Counted from the stretch's first letter, positions 37,754 through 47,036 are shown. The stretch: 64,000 nt of DNA from Micromonospora sp. HM5-17 (GCF_003762835.1 NZ_RJWA01000003.1:620001-684000), one strand, 5' to 3'. The notes: a model not told the origin generated them from the letters alone. Numbers and translations are program-made.

Positions 37754-39382
37754 ATGGACGCCGTTCTCTCCGTACCCGAGCCCCGCAACGAGCCGGTCCG
37801 CGACTACGCGCCCGGTAGCGCCGAGCGGGACAGCCTGCAACGCCGGCTCGGCGAGCTGGCCGCCGAGCGGCTCGACCTGCCGATGACGATCGGCGGTGTG
37901 CAGCGGATGGGCGCGGGTGCCGCGATCGACGTCGTACAGCCGCACCGGCACCAGCATGTGCTGGGGGTCACCCACAACGCAACCAACGCGGATGCGCTGG
38001 CGGCGGTGACGGCCGCCAAGCAGGCTGCCCCGATGTGGCGTAGTTTGTCCTTCGCCGAGCGGGCCGCCATCTTCCTCCGCGCCGCCGACCTGCTCTCCGG
38101 GCCGTGGCGGGACACCCTCAACGCGGCCACCATGCTCGGCCAGTCGAAGACCGTCATCCAGGCCGAGATCGACTCCGCGTGCGAGCTGATCGACTTCCTA
38201 CGGTTCAACGTCGCCTTCGCCCAGAAGCTCCTCGCCGAGCAGCCACGCTCCGCGGCCGGGGTGTGGAACCGGTTCGACCACCGGCCGCTGGAGGGCTTCG
38301 TCTACGCGATCACGCCGTTCAACTTCACCGCGATCGCCGGCAACCTGCCGTCGGCGCCGGCGCTGCTTGGCAACACCGTGGTCTGGAAGCCGGCGCCGAC
38401 CCAGCAGTTCGCCGCGCACTTCACCATGCGGCTCTTCGAGGCGGCCGGGCTCCCGCCCGGCGTGATTAACATGGTCACCGGGGACGGGATCGCGGTCTCC
38501 GAGGTGGTGCTCGCCGACCCCGACCTGGCCGGGATCCACTTCACCGGCTCGACGAAGGTCTTCCAGAAGCTCTGGCGTCAGGTCGGCGAGAACATCGCGA
38601 ACTACCGCGGCTACCCGCGGCTGGTCGGCGAGACCGGCGGCAAGGACTTCGTGATCGCGCACGCCAGCGCCGACGTCGACGCGCTGCACGCGGCGCTGAT
38701 CCGCGGGGCGTACGAGTACCAGGGGCAGAAGTGCTCCGCCGCGTCCCGGGCGTACGTGCCCCGGTCCATCTGGTACGGCGGCCTCCGTGACCGGCTCGCC
38801 GCGACCGCCGACGGGCTGACGTACGGCGACGTCACGGACTTCGCCAACTTCGGCGGGGCGGTGATCGACGCGAAGGCCTTCGCCCGGCACGTCGCGGCGC
38901 TCGACATGATCTCGAACGACCCCGCCTGCCGGATCATCGCCGGCGGCACCGCCGACGACTCGGTGGGCTACTTCGTCCGGCCGACGCTCTTCGAGTGCGA
39001 CGACCCGGGACACGACTCGTTCACCACCGAGTACTTCGGGCCGATCCTCGGGGTGCACGTCTTCGACGACGCCCGGTACGACGACGTGGTCCGGCAGGCG
39101 GAGTCGATCGCGCCGTACGCCCTCACCGGGTCGATCTTCGCCACCGACCGGTACGTGATCGAACGGACCATTGAGGTGCTCCGGTACGCCGCGGGCAACC
39201 TCTACATCAACGACAAGCCCACCGGGGCGGTCGTGGGCCAGCAGCCGTTCGGCGGGGCACGGGCGAGCGGCACCAACGACAAGGCGGGCTCCTGGCACAA
39301 CCTGATCCGGTGGATGTCGCCGCGGACCATCAAGGAGACCTTCGTGCCGCCGACCGACCACCGCTACCCGCACATGGGCTGA
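37754..39382 (+). CDS. pruA: 1-pyrroline-5-carboxylate (glutamate semialdehyde) dehydrogenase
   Basis: The 542-residue mitochondrial-type P5C dehydrogenase catalyses the second step of proline breakdown, forming glutamate. Typical segments are GFVYAITPFNFTAIAGNL, the catalytic cysteine in YQGQKCSAASR, the glutamate in LVGETGGKDF, and NDKPTGAVVGQQPFGGARAS. ATG with CAGGAG 6 nt upstream is the start. No proline dehydrogenase gene is adjacent, so the pathway is split. Glutamate could feed the NAD-glutamate dehydrogenase encoded 11 kb downstream (inference). Confidence 0.93.
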   Translation: MDAVLSVPEPRNEPVRDYAPGSAERDSLQRRLGELAAERLDLPMTIGGVQRMGAGAAIDVVQPHRHQHVLGVTHNATNADALAAVTAAKQAAPMWRSLSFAERAAIFLRAADLLSGPWRDTLNAATMLGQSKTVIQAEIDSACELIDFLRFNVAFAQKLLAEQPRSAAGVWNRFDHRPLEGFVYAITPFNFTAIAGNLPSAPALLGNTVVWKPAPTQQFAAHFTMRLFEAAGLPPGVINMVTGDGIAVSEVVLADPDLAGIHFTGSTKVFQKLWRQVGENIANYRGYPRLVGETGGKDFVIAHASADVDALHAALIRGAYEYQGQKCSAASRAYVPRSIWYGGLRDRLAATADGLTYGDVTDFANFGGAVIDAKAFARHVAALDMISNDPACRIIAGGTADDSVGYFVRPTLFECDDPGHDSFTTEYFGPILGVHVFDDARYDDVVRQAESIAPYALTGSIFATDRYVIERTIEVLRYAAGNLYINDKPTGAVVGQQPFGGARASGTNDKAGSWHNLIRWMSPRTIKETFVPPTDHRYPHMG

Positions 39383-39413
39383 CCCGCTCCCTCGGCCCGC
39401 CCGTCGCGCGCCC

Positions 39414-39455
39414 GGCCCGGCGGGCCCGGCGTGGTCCGTACCGGCCCGCCGGGCC
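39414..39455 (+). terminator. 13-bp stem after pruA
   Basis: A perfect 13-bp GC-rich stem (39414-39426 with 39443-39455) with a 16-nt loop lies 32 bp past the pruA stop. Confidence 0.6.
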
Positions 39456-39840
39456 CGCCGGCCGTCCCTGCTCCGGGGCCGCCTGGGGCGCCCGGCGGCC
39501 GTCGGTGCGGGCGGCAGGGCGACGACCGGCAGGCGGGGGTCGGTCCGGCCGGGGCCGGGGACGGGCGGGCCGACGGCGGGCGCGGCCGGGCGATGGCGGG
39601 AGCGCCCGCCGGGACCGTGGTCGACGTCTCGGGCCGCCGTTGCCCGGGCGGCCCCGGAGCTGGTTCCGGCAAATGCCCGCATAAGCGGCGAGAATGGACT
39701 AACCTCCCCAATTGGCACAGGCCGCGCCATCCGCCCCTTGCGGTTCGGGTCCGCGGTCGCCGGCAGCCACCTCGGCCCTCGCTCCGGCCGGCCCTCCCGG
39801 CCGCGCCGCCGCGCGCTCATCTATCGATCGTCCTCATCCG
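39456..39840. other. Gap upstream of the PadR gene
   Basis: No credible gene is visible. The frames present are Gly/Pro/Arg-rich with no ribosome binding sites. Confidence 0.4.
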
Positions 39841-39859
39841 ACTGTCTGCCACCGACAGT
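39841..39859 (+). promoter_or_regulatory. Inverted repeat, candidate PadR operator
   Basis: ACTGTC-N7-GACAGT is a perfect two-fold site 67 bp before the PadR gene. PadR regulators bind such repeats and often repress their own genes. Confidence 0.4.
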
Positions 39860-39925
39860 GCACAATGGAGACCTTGACCAGCGGATAGTGGCAAATCCTG
39901 GACGCGGCGGCGGCAAAGTGGCAGC

Positions 39926-40450
39926 GTGGAGGCCATGGCGGATGTTGGTATCAACCCTACTGCGGCAGCCCTGCTCGGGCTGCTCCACGAAGGACCGATG
40001 ACGGGCGGTCAGTTGATGGCCGCCGCCGAGCGGCGGCTGGCGCCGTACTGGTCGATGACGCGCAGCCAGGTCTACCGCGAGTTGCCGGTATTGGCCGAGC
40101 AGGGTCTGGTCCGGCTCGGCAAGCCCGGCCCCCGGTCCAGCCAGCCGTACGCGATCACCGCGGCTGGGAAACGGACATTTTCCCGCTGGCTCACCGAGGT
40201 GCCGGGGAAGGACACGATCCGCAACCCGACGGCGCTCCGGGTCGCCTTCGGCCCGCAGCACACGGCCAGCCAGTTGCGCGCCCTCTATACCAGCGCGAAC
40301 GAGTATCACACCGCGGCGCTCGCCTCGGCCCGGGAGCAGGCCCGGGACGCGAGGAAGGCCGGGGACACGTTCGGCGCGGCCGCGCTGGAGTTCGCGGTCG
40401 CGTACCACAAGGCAGCGCTCTCCTGGCTGAAGAACGCACCTGTCGCCTGA
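39926..40450 (+). CDS. PadR-family transcriptional regulator
   Basis: The 174-residue protein has a PadR winged helix: ALLGLLHEGPMTGGQLMAAAERRL, WSMTRSQVYRELPVLAEQGL and ITAAGKRTFSRWLTE. A C-terminal helical dimerisation arm follows. It is a small-molecule-responsive repressor of unknown target. Either the GTG used here or the ATG three codons later could be the start, and the ribosome binding site is weak for both. Confidence 0.85.
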   Translation: MEAMADVGINPTAAALLGLLHEGPMTGGQLMAAAERRLAPYWSMTRSQVYRELPVLAEQGLVRLGKPGPRSSQPYAITAAGKRTFSRWLTEVPGKDTIRNPTALRVAFGPQHTASQLRALYTSANEYHTAALASAREQARDARKAGDTFGAAALEFAVAYHKAALSWLKNAPVA

Positions 40451-40620
40451 TCCACGGCGACGGGCGTGGGGAGCCCCGGACCCGGCAGCGTGGGACGTCG
40501 CTCGCCGGTGGGGCGGTCACCCCGGTGCCGCCGCCGTCGGCCGGTCGTGGCCGGCCCGGCCCTCCGCGTTTCCGGTCCGCTCGTCGGTGGCCGTGCGCAC
40601 GATGGTCCCGACTCGTCGCG

Positions 40621-40760
40621 TGATCGTCCGCGATCGGCTCGCGTGTTCGGCCGTGACGGCCGGCGTGATCGTCCCGGACCCGCCGTACGGTCGTCCCTGA
40701 CGCGGCGCATGATCGGCCGTGATCCGCCGGCATGATCATCGCATGGGCGGCGGATGATCG
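40621..40760. repeat. Cluster of TGATC motifs upstream of prfB
   Basis: TGATCG occurs at 40621, 40666, 40710 and 40755, with TGATCC at 40720, TGATCA at 40733 and CGATCG at 40631. That is seven GATC-centred sites in 140 bp of non-coding DNA in the 412-bp PadR-prfB gap. Nothing else in that gap looks like a gene. The function is unknown. Confidence 0.5.
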
Positions 40761-40848
40761 TCCACGCCTGGCCGGTGCCCCGGCGGACGCCCGCCGGACG
40801 CGCGGGCGCGCTCCGTCGGCGTGGTGACCCGACCCGCTGGGCGACCAG

Positions 40849-40863
40849 TACTCTTGACTGTCG
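40849..40863 (+). promoter_or_regulatory. -10 hexamer placed for leaderless prfB mRNA
   Basis: TACTCT is followed by 8 nt and then the GTG start. No Shine-Dalgarno sequence lies before the GTG. Confidence 0.45.
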
Positions 40864-41984
40864 TGACCGCTGCCGAATTCGCCGACCAACTGAAGGACCT
40901 TGACGCCACCCTGCGCAACATCGAGGCCGTCCTCGATGTCGACAAGCTGCGTCAGAGCAAGGCAGAGCTCGAGGAGGCGGCCTCCGCGCCGGATCTCTGG
41001 GACGACCAGGCCCGAGCCCAGGAGGTGACCTCCAAGCTCTCGTACGTCAACGGGGAGATCGCCAAGCTGGAGAGCCTGCGCGGTCGGCTCGACGACGCCC
41101 GCGTGCTGCTCGAACTCGCCGAGGCGGAGGCGGACGCCGGGGCGCTCAGCGAGGTCGAGGCGGAGATCGGCGGCCTGACGAAGGCGATCCAGGAGTTGGA
41201 GATCCGGACCCTGCTCTCCGGTGAGTACGACTCCCGGGAGGCGCTGGTCGCGATCCGGGCCGGGGCCGGTGGCGTGGACGCCGCCGACTTCGCCGAGATG
41301 CTGCTGCGGATGTACCTGCGCTGGGCGGAGCGGCACGGCTACCCGACCGAGGTGTACGAGACCTCCTACGCCGAGGAGGCGGGGCTGAAGTCCGCCACGT
41401 TCGCGGTCAAGGTCCCGTACGCCTACGGCACGCTCAGCGTCGAGGCGGGCACCCACCGGCTGGTCCGGATCAGCCCCTTCGACAACCAGGGCCGCCGGCA
41501 GACCAGCTTCGCCGGGGTGGAGGTGCTGCCGGTCGTCGAGCAGACCGACCACATCGACATCCCGGAGAACGAGATCCGGGTCGACGTCTACCGGTCATCG
41601 GGTCCCGGCGGGCAGAGCGTGAACACCACCGACTCGGCGGTGCGGATCACGCACCTGCCCACCGGGATCGTGGTGACCTGCCAGAACGAGAAGTCGCAGC
41701 TCCAGAACAAGGCCTCCGCGCTGCGGGTGCTCCAGGCCCGGCTGTTGGAGCGTAAGCGCCAGGAGGAACAGGCCAAACTGGAGGGACTCAAGGTGGACGC
41801 CGCGGGTTCCTGGGGCGACCAGATGCGGTCGTACGTCCTGCACCCGTATCAGATGGTGAAGGATCTGCGTACCGAGCACGAGACGGGCAACCCGGCCGCG
41901 GTCTTCGACGGCGACCTGGACGCGTTTATCGAGGCGGGAATCCGGTGGCGCAAGCAGCGGCAGCTCGCCGGCGAGACGGTGTGA
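40863..41984 (+). CDS. prfB: Peptide chain release factor 2
   Basis: RF2 ends translation at UGA and UAA. The 373-residue protein has the helical N-terminal domain, the anticodon-like tripeptide SPF in [14 protein letters not shown], and the GGQ motif in [16 protein letters not shown]. The frame is continuous, with no in-frame UGA near codon 26, so the autoregulatory frameshift of E. coli prfB is absent. It sits just before ftsEX, as in mycobacteria. Confidence 0.95.
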   Translation: MTAAEFADQLKDLDATLRNIEAVLDVDKLRQSKAELEEAASAPDLWDDQARAQEVTSKLSYVNGEIAKLESLRGRLDDARVLLELAEAEADAGALSEVEAEIGGLTKAIQELEIRTLLSGEYDSREALVAIRAGAGGVDAADFAEMLLRMYLRWAERHGYPTEVYETSYAEEAGLKSATFAVKVPYAYGTLSVEAGTHRLVRISPFDNQGRRQTSFAGVEVLPVVEQTDHIDIPENEIRVDVYRSSGPGGQSVNTTDSAVRITHLPTGIVVTCQNEKSQLQNKASALRVLQARLLERKRQEEQAKLEGLKVDAAGSWGDQMRSYVLHPYQMVKDLRTEHETGNPAAVFDGDLDAFIEAGIRWRKQRQLAGETV

Positions 41985-41991
41985 ACACGTT

Positions 41992-42011
41992 TCGCGTCGG
42001 CATCGACGCGA
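41992..42011 (+). terminator. 8-bp hairpin just after prfB
   Basis: TCGCGTCG-GCAT-CGACGCGA starts 7 nt past the prfB stop. It has no T-tract. It would separate prfB from the ftsEX promoter. Confidence 0.5.
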
Positions 42012-42114
42012 TCCGTTGACCACTGCTGACGGTTCCCGTGTGCGACGTGTAAACGGGGATCAACACAGTGCAAAATCGGCACAAAATGTCGGGCGGACAG
42101 GCCGGGATCCGGGC

Positions 42115-42142
42115 TTGGCCTTTTCGTTATGACGCGTAGACT
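42115..42142 (+). promoter_or_regulatory. ftsE promoter, probably leaderless
   Basis: TTGGCC and TAGACT are 16 bp apart, and the GTG start lies 8 nt after the -10. No ribosome binding site precedes the GTG. The spacing puts the transcript start at the initiation codon. Confidence 0.55.
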
Positions 42143-42150
42143 CACCACCC

Positions 42151-42831
42151 GTGATTCAGCTTGAGCACGTGACGAAGACGTACCCCAAGGCGTCCCGGCC
42201 ATCGCTCGACGACGTGTCGGTCTCGATCGAGAAGGGCGAGTTCGTCTTCTTCATCGGTCCCTCCGGTTCCGGCAAGTCGACGATCATCAAGCTGCTGTTG
42301 CACGAGATCACCCCCAACAAGGGGCGGGTCTACGTGAACAACAAGGACGTCACCTCGATGCGGTCGTGGAAGATTCCCACCTTCCGCCGCACGATTGGGT
42401 GCGTCTTCCAGGACTTCCGGTTGCTGCCCAACCGCACCGCGTACGAGAACGTCGCGTTCGCCCTCGAGGTCATCGGCAAGACCAAGGCGGTCGCCCGCCG
42501 GGTCGTACCCGAGGTGCTGGAGCTGGTCGGGCTCGGCGGAAAGGAGCACCGCTACCCGCACGAGCTCTCCGGCGGCGAGCAGCAGCGGGTGGCGGTGGCG
42601 CGGGCCTTCGTCAACCGGCCGCTGATCCTGCTGGCTGACGAGCCGACCGGGAACCTCGACCCGGACACGTCCATCGAGATCATGCGCCTGCTCGACCGAA
42701 TCAACCGCACCGGCACCACGGTCGTGATGGTCACCCACGACTCCAACATCGTGAACCAGATGCGTCGGCGCGTCATTGAGATCGAGAGCGGTCGGATCGT
42801 GCGTGACCAGGCCCGGGGTGTCTACGGCTGA
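42151..42831 (+). CDS. ftsE: Cell-division ABC transporter ATPase FtsE
   Basis: The 226-residue ATPase has Walker [12 protein letters not shown], a Q-loop [10 protein letters not shown], the signature [14 protein letters not shown] and Walker [16 protein letters not shown]. With FtsX it activates peptidoglycan hydrolases at the division site from outside the membrane. The GTG start is conserved in position ([11 protein letters not shown]). ftsX follows after 78 bp. Confidence 0.95.
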   Translation: MIQLEHVTKTYPKASRPSLDDVSVSIEKGEFVFFIGPSGSGKSTIIKLLLHEITPNKGRVYVNNKDVTSMRSWKIPTFRRTIGCVFQDFRLLPNRTAYENVAFALEVIGKTKAVARRVVPEVLELVGLGGKEHRYPHELSGGEQQRVAVARAFVNRPLILLADEPTGNLDPDTSIEIMRLLDRINRTGTTVVMVTHDSNIVNQMRRRVIEIESGRIVRDQARGVYG

Positions 42832-42909
42832 GCGGACCGGGTCGGGAAACCCCGACGGCGCTGATTCGACGACGAACGACCCCCAGCGGAGATCCGGAAG
42901 GAACCCCCG

Positions 42910-43785
42910 ATGCGCTTGAAATACGTCCTGTCCGAGGTAATGGTCGGGCTGTGGCGCAACGTGACCATGACCATCGCGATGATCATCACGATGGCGGTCT
43001 CCCTCACGATGCTTGGCGCGAGCGGCCTGATGTACCTCCAGGTCGACGCGATGAAGGACGCGTACTACAAGGACATTGAGGTATCGATATTCCTTGACGC
43101 CTCCGTGACCGATCAGCAGCGCGCCGAGCTGCAGACGGAGCTGGAGAGCGATCCGCTGGTCCGAAAGGTCAAGCACGAGACCAAGGAAGAGGCGTACGAG
43201 CGGTTCAAGGAGCTCTTCGCTGACTCGCCCGACCTGGTCAACGCGGTCCAGGCGGACAAGCTGCCCGAATCGTTCCGGATCAACCTCGTCGACCCCGAGC
43301 AGTACCAGCAGATCTTCGACAAGTACAAGGACCGGGAGGGGATCGACGACATCATCGACCAGCGTCGGCTCCTCGAGCAGATCTTCAACATCCTCGGCGC
43401 GATCCAGAACATGGCGCTGGTCTCGGCCTCGGTGATGGCGATCGCGGCCCTGCTGCTGGTCGCGAACACGATCCAGGTGGCCGCCTACAGCAAGCGCCGC
43501 GAGGTCGCGGTCATGAAGCTGGTCGGCGCCTCGAACTGGTTCATCCAGGCGCCGTTCGTCCTCGAGGCCGTGGTCGCCGGCCTGCTCGGCGCGATCATCG
43601 GCTTCGGCGCGCTCGTCCTCGGCAAGATCTTCCTGCTCGACGGCTCGCTACGGGACCTGACCGACCTGTTGACCCCGATCAGGTGGGGCACGGTGTTGCT
43701 GATGTTGCCGTTCATGGCGACCGTCGGCGGTCTGGTCAGCGCGATCACCGCCTGGGTGACGCTCCGCTTCTACCTGCGGGTCTAG
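42910..43785 (+). CDS. ftsX: Cell-division transporter permease FtsX
   Basis: The 291-residue protein has a first transmembrane helix (about residues 22-45), then an extracytoplasmic domain of about 120 residues that should bind a hydrolase partner. Three more helices follow in the FtsX permease domain (NTIQVAAYSKRREVAVMKLVGAS marks its start, read in parts). It is the partner of FtsE. The ATG start has GGAAGGAA upstream. Confidence 0.95.
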   Translation: MRLKYVLSEVMVGLWRNVTMTIAMIITMAVSLTMLGASGLMYLQVDAMKDAYYKDIEVSIFLDASVTDQQRAELQTELESDPLVRKVKHETKEEAYERFKELFADSPDLVNAVQADKLPESFRINLVDPEQYQQIFDKYKDREGIDDIIDQRRLLEQIFNILGAIQNMALVSASVMAIAALLLVANTIQVAAYSKRREVAVMKLVGASNWFIQAPFVLEAVVAGLLGAIIGFGALVLGKIFLLDGSLRDLTDLLTPIRWGTVLLMLPFMATVGGLVSAITAWVTLRFYLRV

Positions 43786-43997
43786 CTGCCGGCGGCGGTA
43801 CCCCGCGGGGGCGGGTTGGCCGGCCCGCCCGCCGTGTCGGGTCCGCCCGTCCCTTCGCGGCGGCCCGGCCGACAGGTCGGATCCCGACGGCGCATCGGTG
43901 GTGTGCAGGGCCCCGGCTGGCGCGACGAGCGCGAGCCAGGGGCCCTGCGTGGTGAGGTAGCATTGCGCGGTTGTCCAGCAGCTGAGGAGGTGTGGCC

Positions 43998-44474
43998 ATG
44001 CCACGGGAGAAGGGACGCAAGGTCGTCGCCTCCAATCGCAGGGCGCGGCACGACTATGCCATCCTCGACACCTACGAGGCGGGGATGGCGCTGACCGGCA
44101 CCGAGGTCAAGTCGTTGCGTGCCGGTCGGGCGTCCCTGGTCGACGCCTTCGCCCAGGAGCGGGACGGCGAGATCTACCTGCACGGCATGCACATCCCCGA
44201 GTACGCCCAGGGGACCTGGACCAATCACGAGCCTCGGCGTACCCGCAAGCTGCTGCTCAAGCGCCACGAGATCAACCGGTTGATCGGCAAGCTGCGGGAG
44301 AGCGGCCTCACCCTGGTGCCGCTCTCCGTCTACTTCTCCGACGGCTGGGCCAAGGTCGAGATCGGGCTGGCCAAGGGTAAGAAGACGTACGACAAGCGGC
44401 AGGATCTGGCCAGGAGGGACGCCGAGCGGGAGATGATGCGGGCCACCGGCCGGCGCGGTAAGGGAGTGGGGTAA
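43998..44474 (+). CDS. smpB: SsrA-binding protein SmpB
   Basis: The 158-residue protein binds tmRNA and brings it to stalled ribosomes. Its OB-fold segments include [22 protein letters not shown] and [22 protein letters not shown], read in parts. The basic tail [19 protein letters not shown] enters the decoding centre. ATG with GAGGAGG 7 nt upstream was chosen over the in-frame GTG two codons earlier. Its RNA partner is encoded about 210 bp downstream. Confidence 0.96.
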   Translation: MPREKGRKVVASNRRARHDYAILDTYEAGMALTGTEVKSLRAGRASLVDAFAQERDGEIYLHGMHIPEYAQGTWTNHEPRRTRKLLLKRHEINRLIGKLRESGLTLVPLSVYFSDGWAKVEIGLAKGKKTYDKRQDLARRDAEREMMRATGRRGKGVG

Positions 44475-44587
44475 CCGATCCCCCGGGGCCTTCGTCCGGT
44501 CCGGCCCGTCCTGGGGTGTTACCAACCTCTCGTCCGGCTTCCGGCACGCCGGCGGGTATCCGGAATGAAGGTCGCGGCGCGAGGCGT

Positions 44588-44593
44588 TAGTCT
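44588..44593 (+). promoter_or_regulatory. -10 hexamer upstream of tmRNA
   Basis: TAGTCT lies about 95 bp before the mature 5' end, implying a precursor leader of about 85 nt that is processed. The -35 is unclear. Confidence 0.35.
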
Positions 44594-44685
44594 TAGGAGC
44601 GACTGTCGGGCGGAGGTCCGCCGGCGGTAACCGGCCTGCTGGCCGGTCCGGACGGACCCCACCGGTTCGTGCGGTGGGACAACTG

Positions 44686-45058
44686 GGGGGTGACTGGTTT
44701 CGACTTCGTACGTTGCGGCAGGGGAAGCGAGCCGAGGAAGCCGACGTCGTCTCGTGAATCGTTCGTCGGAAAACAACAAGCGCCAAGCAGAATCGCGCTG
44801 ACTTCGCTCTCGCCGCCTGAGGCGGGTAGCGGGTCTGTCGGCCTGGGAGTGCCTTCGGCCCAGTTTGCCGGCATCAGCTAGGAGGCTGGCCAATCGAACC
44901 CGGTCGCGGGGTTTGTGCGGCGAGATCAATCAGCGACTGGGCCCGTCACACCGACTCGCTCGCGTGATCGGAGGGGCCGAGTAGAGGCACAGCGAGCTGC
45001 GCTCGGAGAAGCCCTGGCAAGGCGACGAAGGACCCGGGTTCGATTCCCGGCACCTCCA
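44686..45058 (+). ncRNA. ssrA: Transfer-messenger RNA (tmRNA)
   Basis: The 5' end GGGGGTGACTGGTTTCGAC and the 3' end with GGTTCGATTCC and CACCTCC form the tRNA-like domain. The acceptor stem is 7 bp with one G-U pair. The discriminator A is at 45058, and the CCA is not encoded (CAG follows). The tag frame runs from 44782 to 44820 and encodes AKQNRADFALAA plus a TGA stop. It is similar to known actinobacterial tags ending ALAA. The RNA rescues stalled ribosomes together with SmpB. Confidence 0.96.
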
Positions 45059-45065
45059 CAGGTAG

Positions 45066-45093
45066 GCGCCCCCGGTCGACAGACCGGGGGCGC
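45066..45093 (+). terminator. tmRNA terminator
   Basis: A perfect 12-bp stem GCGCCCCCGGTC / GACCGGGGGCGC with a GACA loop starts 8 nt past the mature 3' end. Confidence 0.75.
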
Positions 45094-45212
45094 AGTCGTA
45101 GGCGCGGGGCGGATGCGCGCCCGCCAGACGCGCCGCCGCATCGGCCACACGCTCCGCGGACTGACCGCACAGACCTTAACCGCGGCCAGTGGCGCAGGCT
45201 ATGGTGCGAGGC

Positions 45213-45347
45213 ATGGCGTTTACTGCGCGCAGAATCACTGTCGACGCGGCGGATTCGGCCCCACCGTCCCGGCTTCCGGCGGTGCGGTCCGAGGACCCCG
45301 GGCCGCGATCCGGGATGCGGGCCATGCCGTCCGGACGGGCCGGGTAG
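45213..45347 (+). CDS. 44-codon ORF before the YqgE-like gene (doubtful)
   Basis: The frame starts MAFTARRITVDAADSAPPSR and ends 3 nt before an in-frame GTG of the next gene. A promoter-like pair, TTAACC and TATGGT (18 bp apart), ends 7 nt before its ATG, so the start would be leaderless. Third-position bias is mixed and no family is recognised. It may be a leader peptide or simply non-coding. Confidence 0.3.
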   Translation: MAFTARRITVDAADSAPPSRLPAVRSEDPGPRSGMRAMPSGRAG

Positions 45348-45395
45348 CGGGTGGCTGGCGTGTTCGGTGAGGGGCAGGCGATCGGGGGACGGTCG

Positions 45396-45950
45396 ATGGA
45401 GTCGATGACCGGGCAGTTGCTGGTCGCGACCCCGGCGTTGAAGGATCCGAACTTCGACCGGACGGTGGTGCTGCTGGTCGCCCACGAGCCCGGCGGAGCG
45501 CTGGGCGTCGTGCTCAACCGCGCCACCGAGGTACCGGTCTCCGAGGTGCTGGGCGCCTGGGGTGGGCTGGCCCGGGATCCCGCCGTGCTCTTCGAGGGTG
45601 GTCCGGTGCAGCCGGAGTCGGCGATCTGCCTGGCCCGGATGCGGACCCCGAACCAGCGGGTGAAGGGTATCCACCAGGTGACCGGCTCGGTCGGGACGGT
45701 GGACCTGTCGGTGGATCCGGAGCGGCTCCGGGACGCGGTCACCGGGATCCGGGTCTTTGCCGGGTACTCCGGCTGGTCGCCCGGACAGTTGGAGGAGGAG
45801 GTGGCCCGGGGATCATGGTTCGTGCTCGACGCGCTGCCCGGTGACGCCTTCATGGAGCGGCCGGATGATCTCTGGGCAATGGTGCTGCGCCGCCAGGGCG
45901 GCATCATGGCCGCCGTCGCCCACTTCCCGCCGGACCCGCTGCTGAACTGA
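45396..45950 (+). CDS. YqgE/AlgH family protein
   Basis: The 184-residue protein has the family opening GQLLVATPALKDPNFDRTVV. It also has LNRATEVPVSEVLG, FEGGPVQPES, RVFAGYSGWSPGQLEEE and WFVLDALPGDAF. The family is widespread and of unsettled function. ATG at MESMTG fits the conserved N-terminus, and a GTG 15 codons upstream is possible. The gene lies between tmRNA and tRNA-Ala. Confidence 0.88.
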   Translation: MESMTGQLLVATPALKDPNFDRTVVLLVAHEPGGALGVVLNRATEVPVSEVLGAWGGLARDPAVLFEGGPVQPESAICLARMRTPNQRVKGIHQVTGSVGTVDLSVDPERLRDAVTGIRVFAGYSGWSPGQLEEEVARGSWFVLDALPGDAFMERPDDLWAMVLRRQGGIMAAVAHFPPDPLLN

Positions 45951-46001
45951 GTGGCGCCGGCGCGGGGCACGGCCGGGTCCCCGGGCGAGGGGGGTACCCA
46001 G

Positions 46002-46080
46002 ATGACCGGGGCGCGGGAGGTGTGTACTATTGCCCGGGTGCCCGAGAGATCGGGCAGGTGATGCGGAGACGGATCACCTG
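46002..46080 (+). promoter_or_regulatory. tRNA-Ala promoter and doubly folded 5' leader
   Basis: ATGACC and TACTAT (17 bp apart) form a promoter. The leader then holds two hairpins that meet end to end. The first is GCCCGA-GAGA-TCGGGC (46040-46055). The second is CAGGTGAT/ATCACCTG (46055-46062 with 46073-46080), ending 4 nt before the mature tRNA. Confidence 0.5.
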
Positions 46081-46084
46081 ATAA

Positions 46085-46157
46085 GGGGCCGTGGCGCAGC
46101 TGGTAGCGCACCACACTGGCAGTGTGGGGGTCAGGGGTTCGAGTCCCCTCGGCTCCA
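46085..46157 (+). tRNA. tRNA-Ala (anticodon GGC)
   Basis: The acceptor stem GGGGCCG/CGGCTCC has one G-U pair. The anticodon stem CCACA/TGTGG encloses the loop CTGGCAG with anticodon GGC, which reads GCC, a major Ala codon here. The T arm contains GGTTCGAGTCC. The CCA end is not encoded. Confidence 0.95.
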
Positions 46158-46163
46158 CCCTCG

Positions 46164-46208
46164 GCTGATGCCCTGGTCAATCCCAGACGGATTGGCCAGG
46201 GCATCAGC
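46164..46208 (+). terminator. 20-bp stem after tRNA-Ala
   Basis: A 20-bp stem with a single G-U pair and a CAGAC loop starts 7 nt past the tRNA and is followed by GTTTG. It is the strongest terminator in the window. Confidence 0.8.
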
Positions 46209-46281
46209 GTTTGATGACGGCTCTGACGGCGTGCCGGATGCGTGTCAGGTCACGCCGTGATCTTCCCTGGTGCCTCCTCGA

Positions 46282-46831
46282 TCACGGCTCTGCCCAGTCG
46301 TCGTCGCCGGGGAGCAGGATCATGCGGTGGGCGTCGAGGGCGTCGGCCATCGCGGCGAACGTCTCGCCGTCCCATGCCGGCAGCGGTTGACCGGACGGGT
46401 CGGGATCGGCGCCGTGGTCGAGGAAGAACTGTTCGGCGCCGGCGGGGGTGTAGAAGACCAGGAGCGTGGCCGGCTCCGTGCCGATGTTCTTGAACGCGTG
46501 GCGGGTGCCGCGCGGGATGTAGATGAAGTCGCCCGCGCCCGTCGAAGGTGCCGCCGCCGTTGACGAACCGGAACGATCCGGAGGCGACGTAGAAGGCCTC
46601 GTCCTCGCCGCCGTGCGCGTGCGGGACGTTGCCGAACCCGGGCGCCACCTGGCACTCCATCAGGCTCAGCCGACCGGCGGTCTGGTCTCCCGTCACCTTG
46701 ACCCGGAAGGTCTCCCGGCCGCCATTGATCAGCCTGACCGTTCCTTCGGTGTTGCGGACCACGAAGCCGTTGGCGGCGGTCCAGATGGGATCGTTCCGGT
46801 CCGGTACCGGCAGGCGCAGGTCGATGCTCAT
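46282..46831 (-). pseudogene. Frameshifted cupin-domain gene
   Basis: ATG with AAGGAG 5 nt upstream begins MSIDLRLPVPDRNDPIW and reads a cupin first half (NVPHAHGGEDEAFYVASGSF). Near 46531-46540 the frame is lost, and the rest of the cupin (GDFIYIPRGTRHAFKNIG to LLPGDDDWAEP and TGA) continues in another frame after one extra base or two missing ones. The lesion lies in a GC run, so it may be a sequencing error or a true mutation. Intact homologues are small cupin enzymes or binding proteins. The gene diverges from tetR. Confidence 0.75.
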
Positions 46832-47036
46832 TGCCTCTCCTTGGGTCATCGTCTGCTTCGGACCGATCCGTCGCAGACGCGCTGGTAGGTGCCTGTGCGT
46901 GGGTCAGCGCCGGTCGGGCACGGAGACCCCGGGCGCCGGGCCCGCCGGGTCGCCGCCGTCGGCGACGCGCCGGCACCGGTCCGGCAACCCCGCACCCGTA
47001 TCGATGTCGTCCGCTTGGGTGCACCATACGTCCGTC

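Noticed and set aside
40863-40960. Programmed frameshift in prfB
   Set aside because: The frame is continuous from the GTG, and no in-frame UGA or slippery CUU-UGA is present.
44926-45674. Minus-strand ORFs over tmRNA and the YqgE-like gene
   Set aside because: They read across the tmRNA tRNA-like domain and its terminator and give no recognisable protein.
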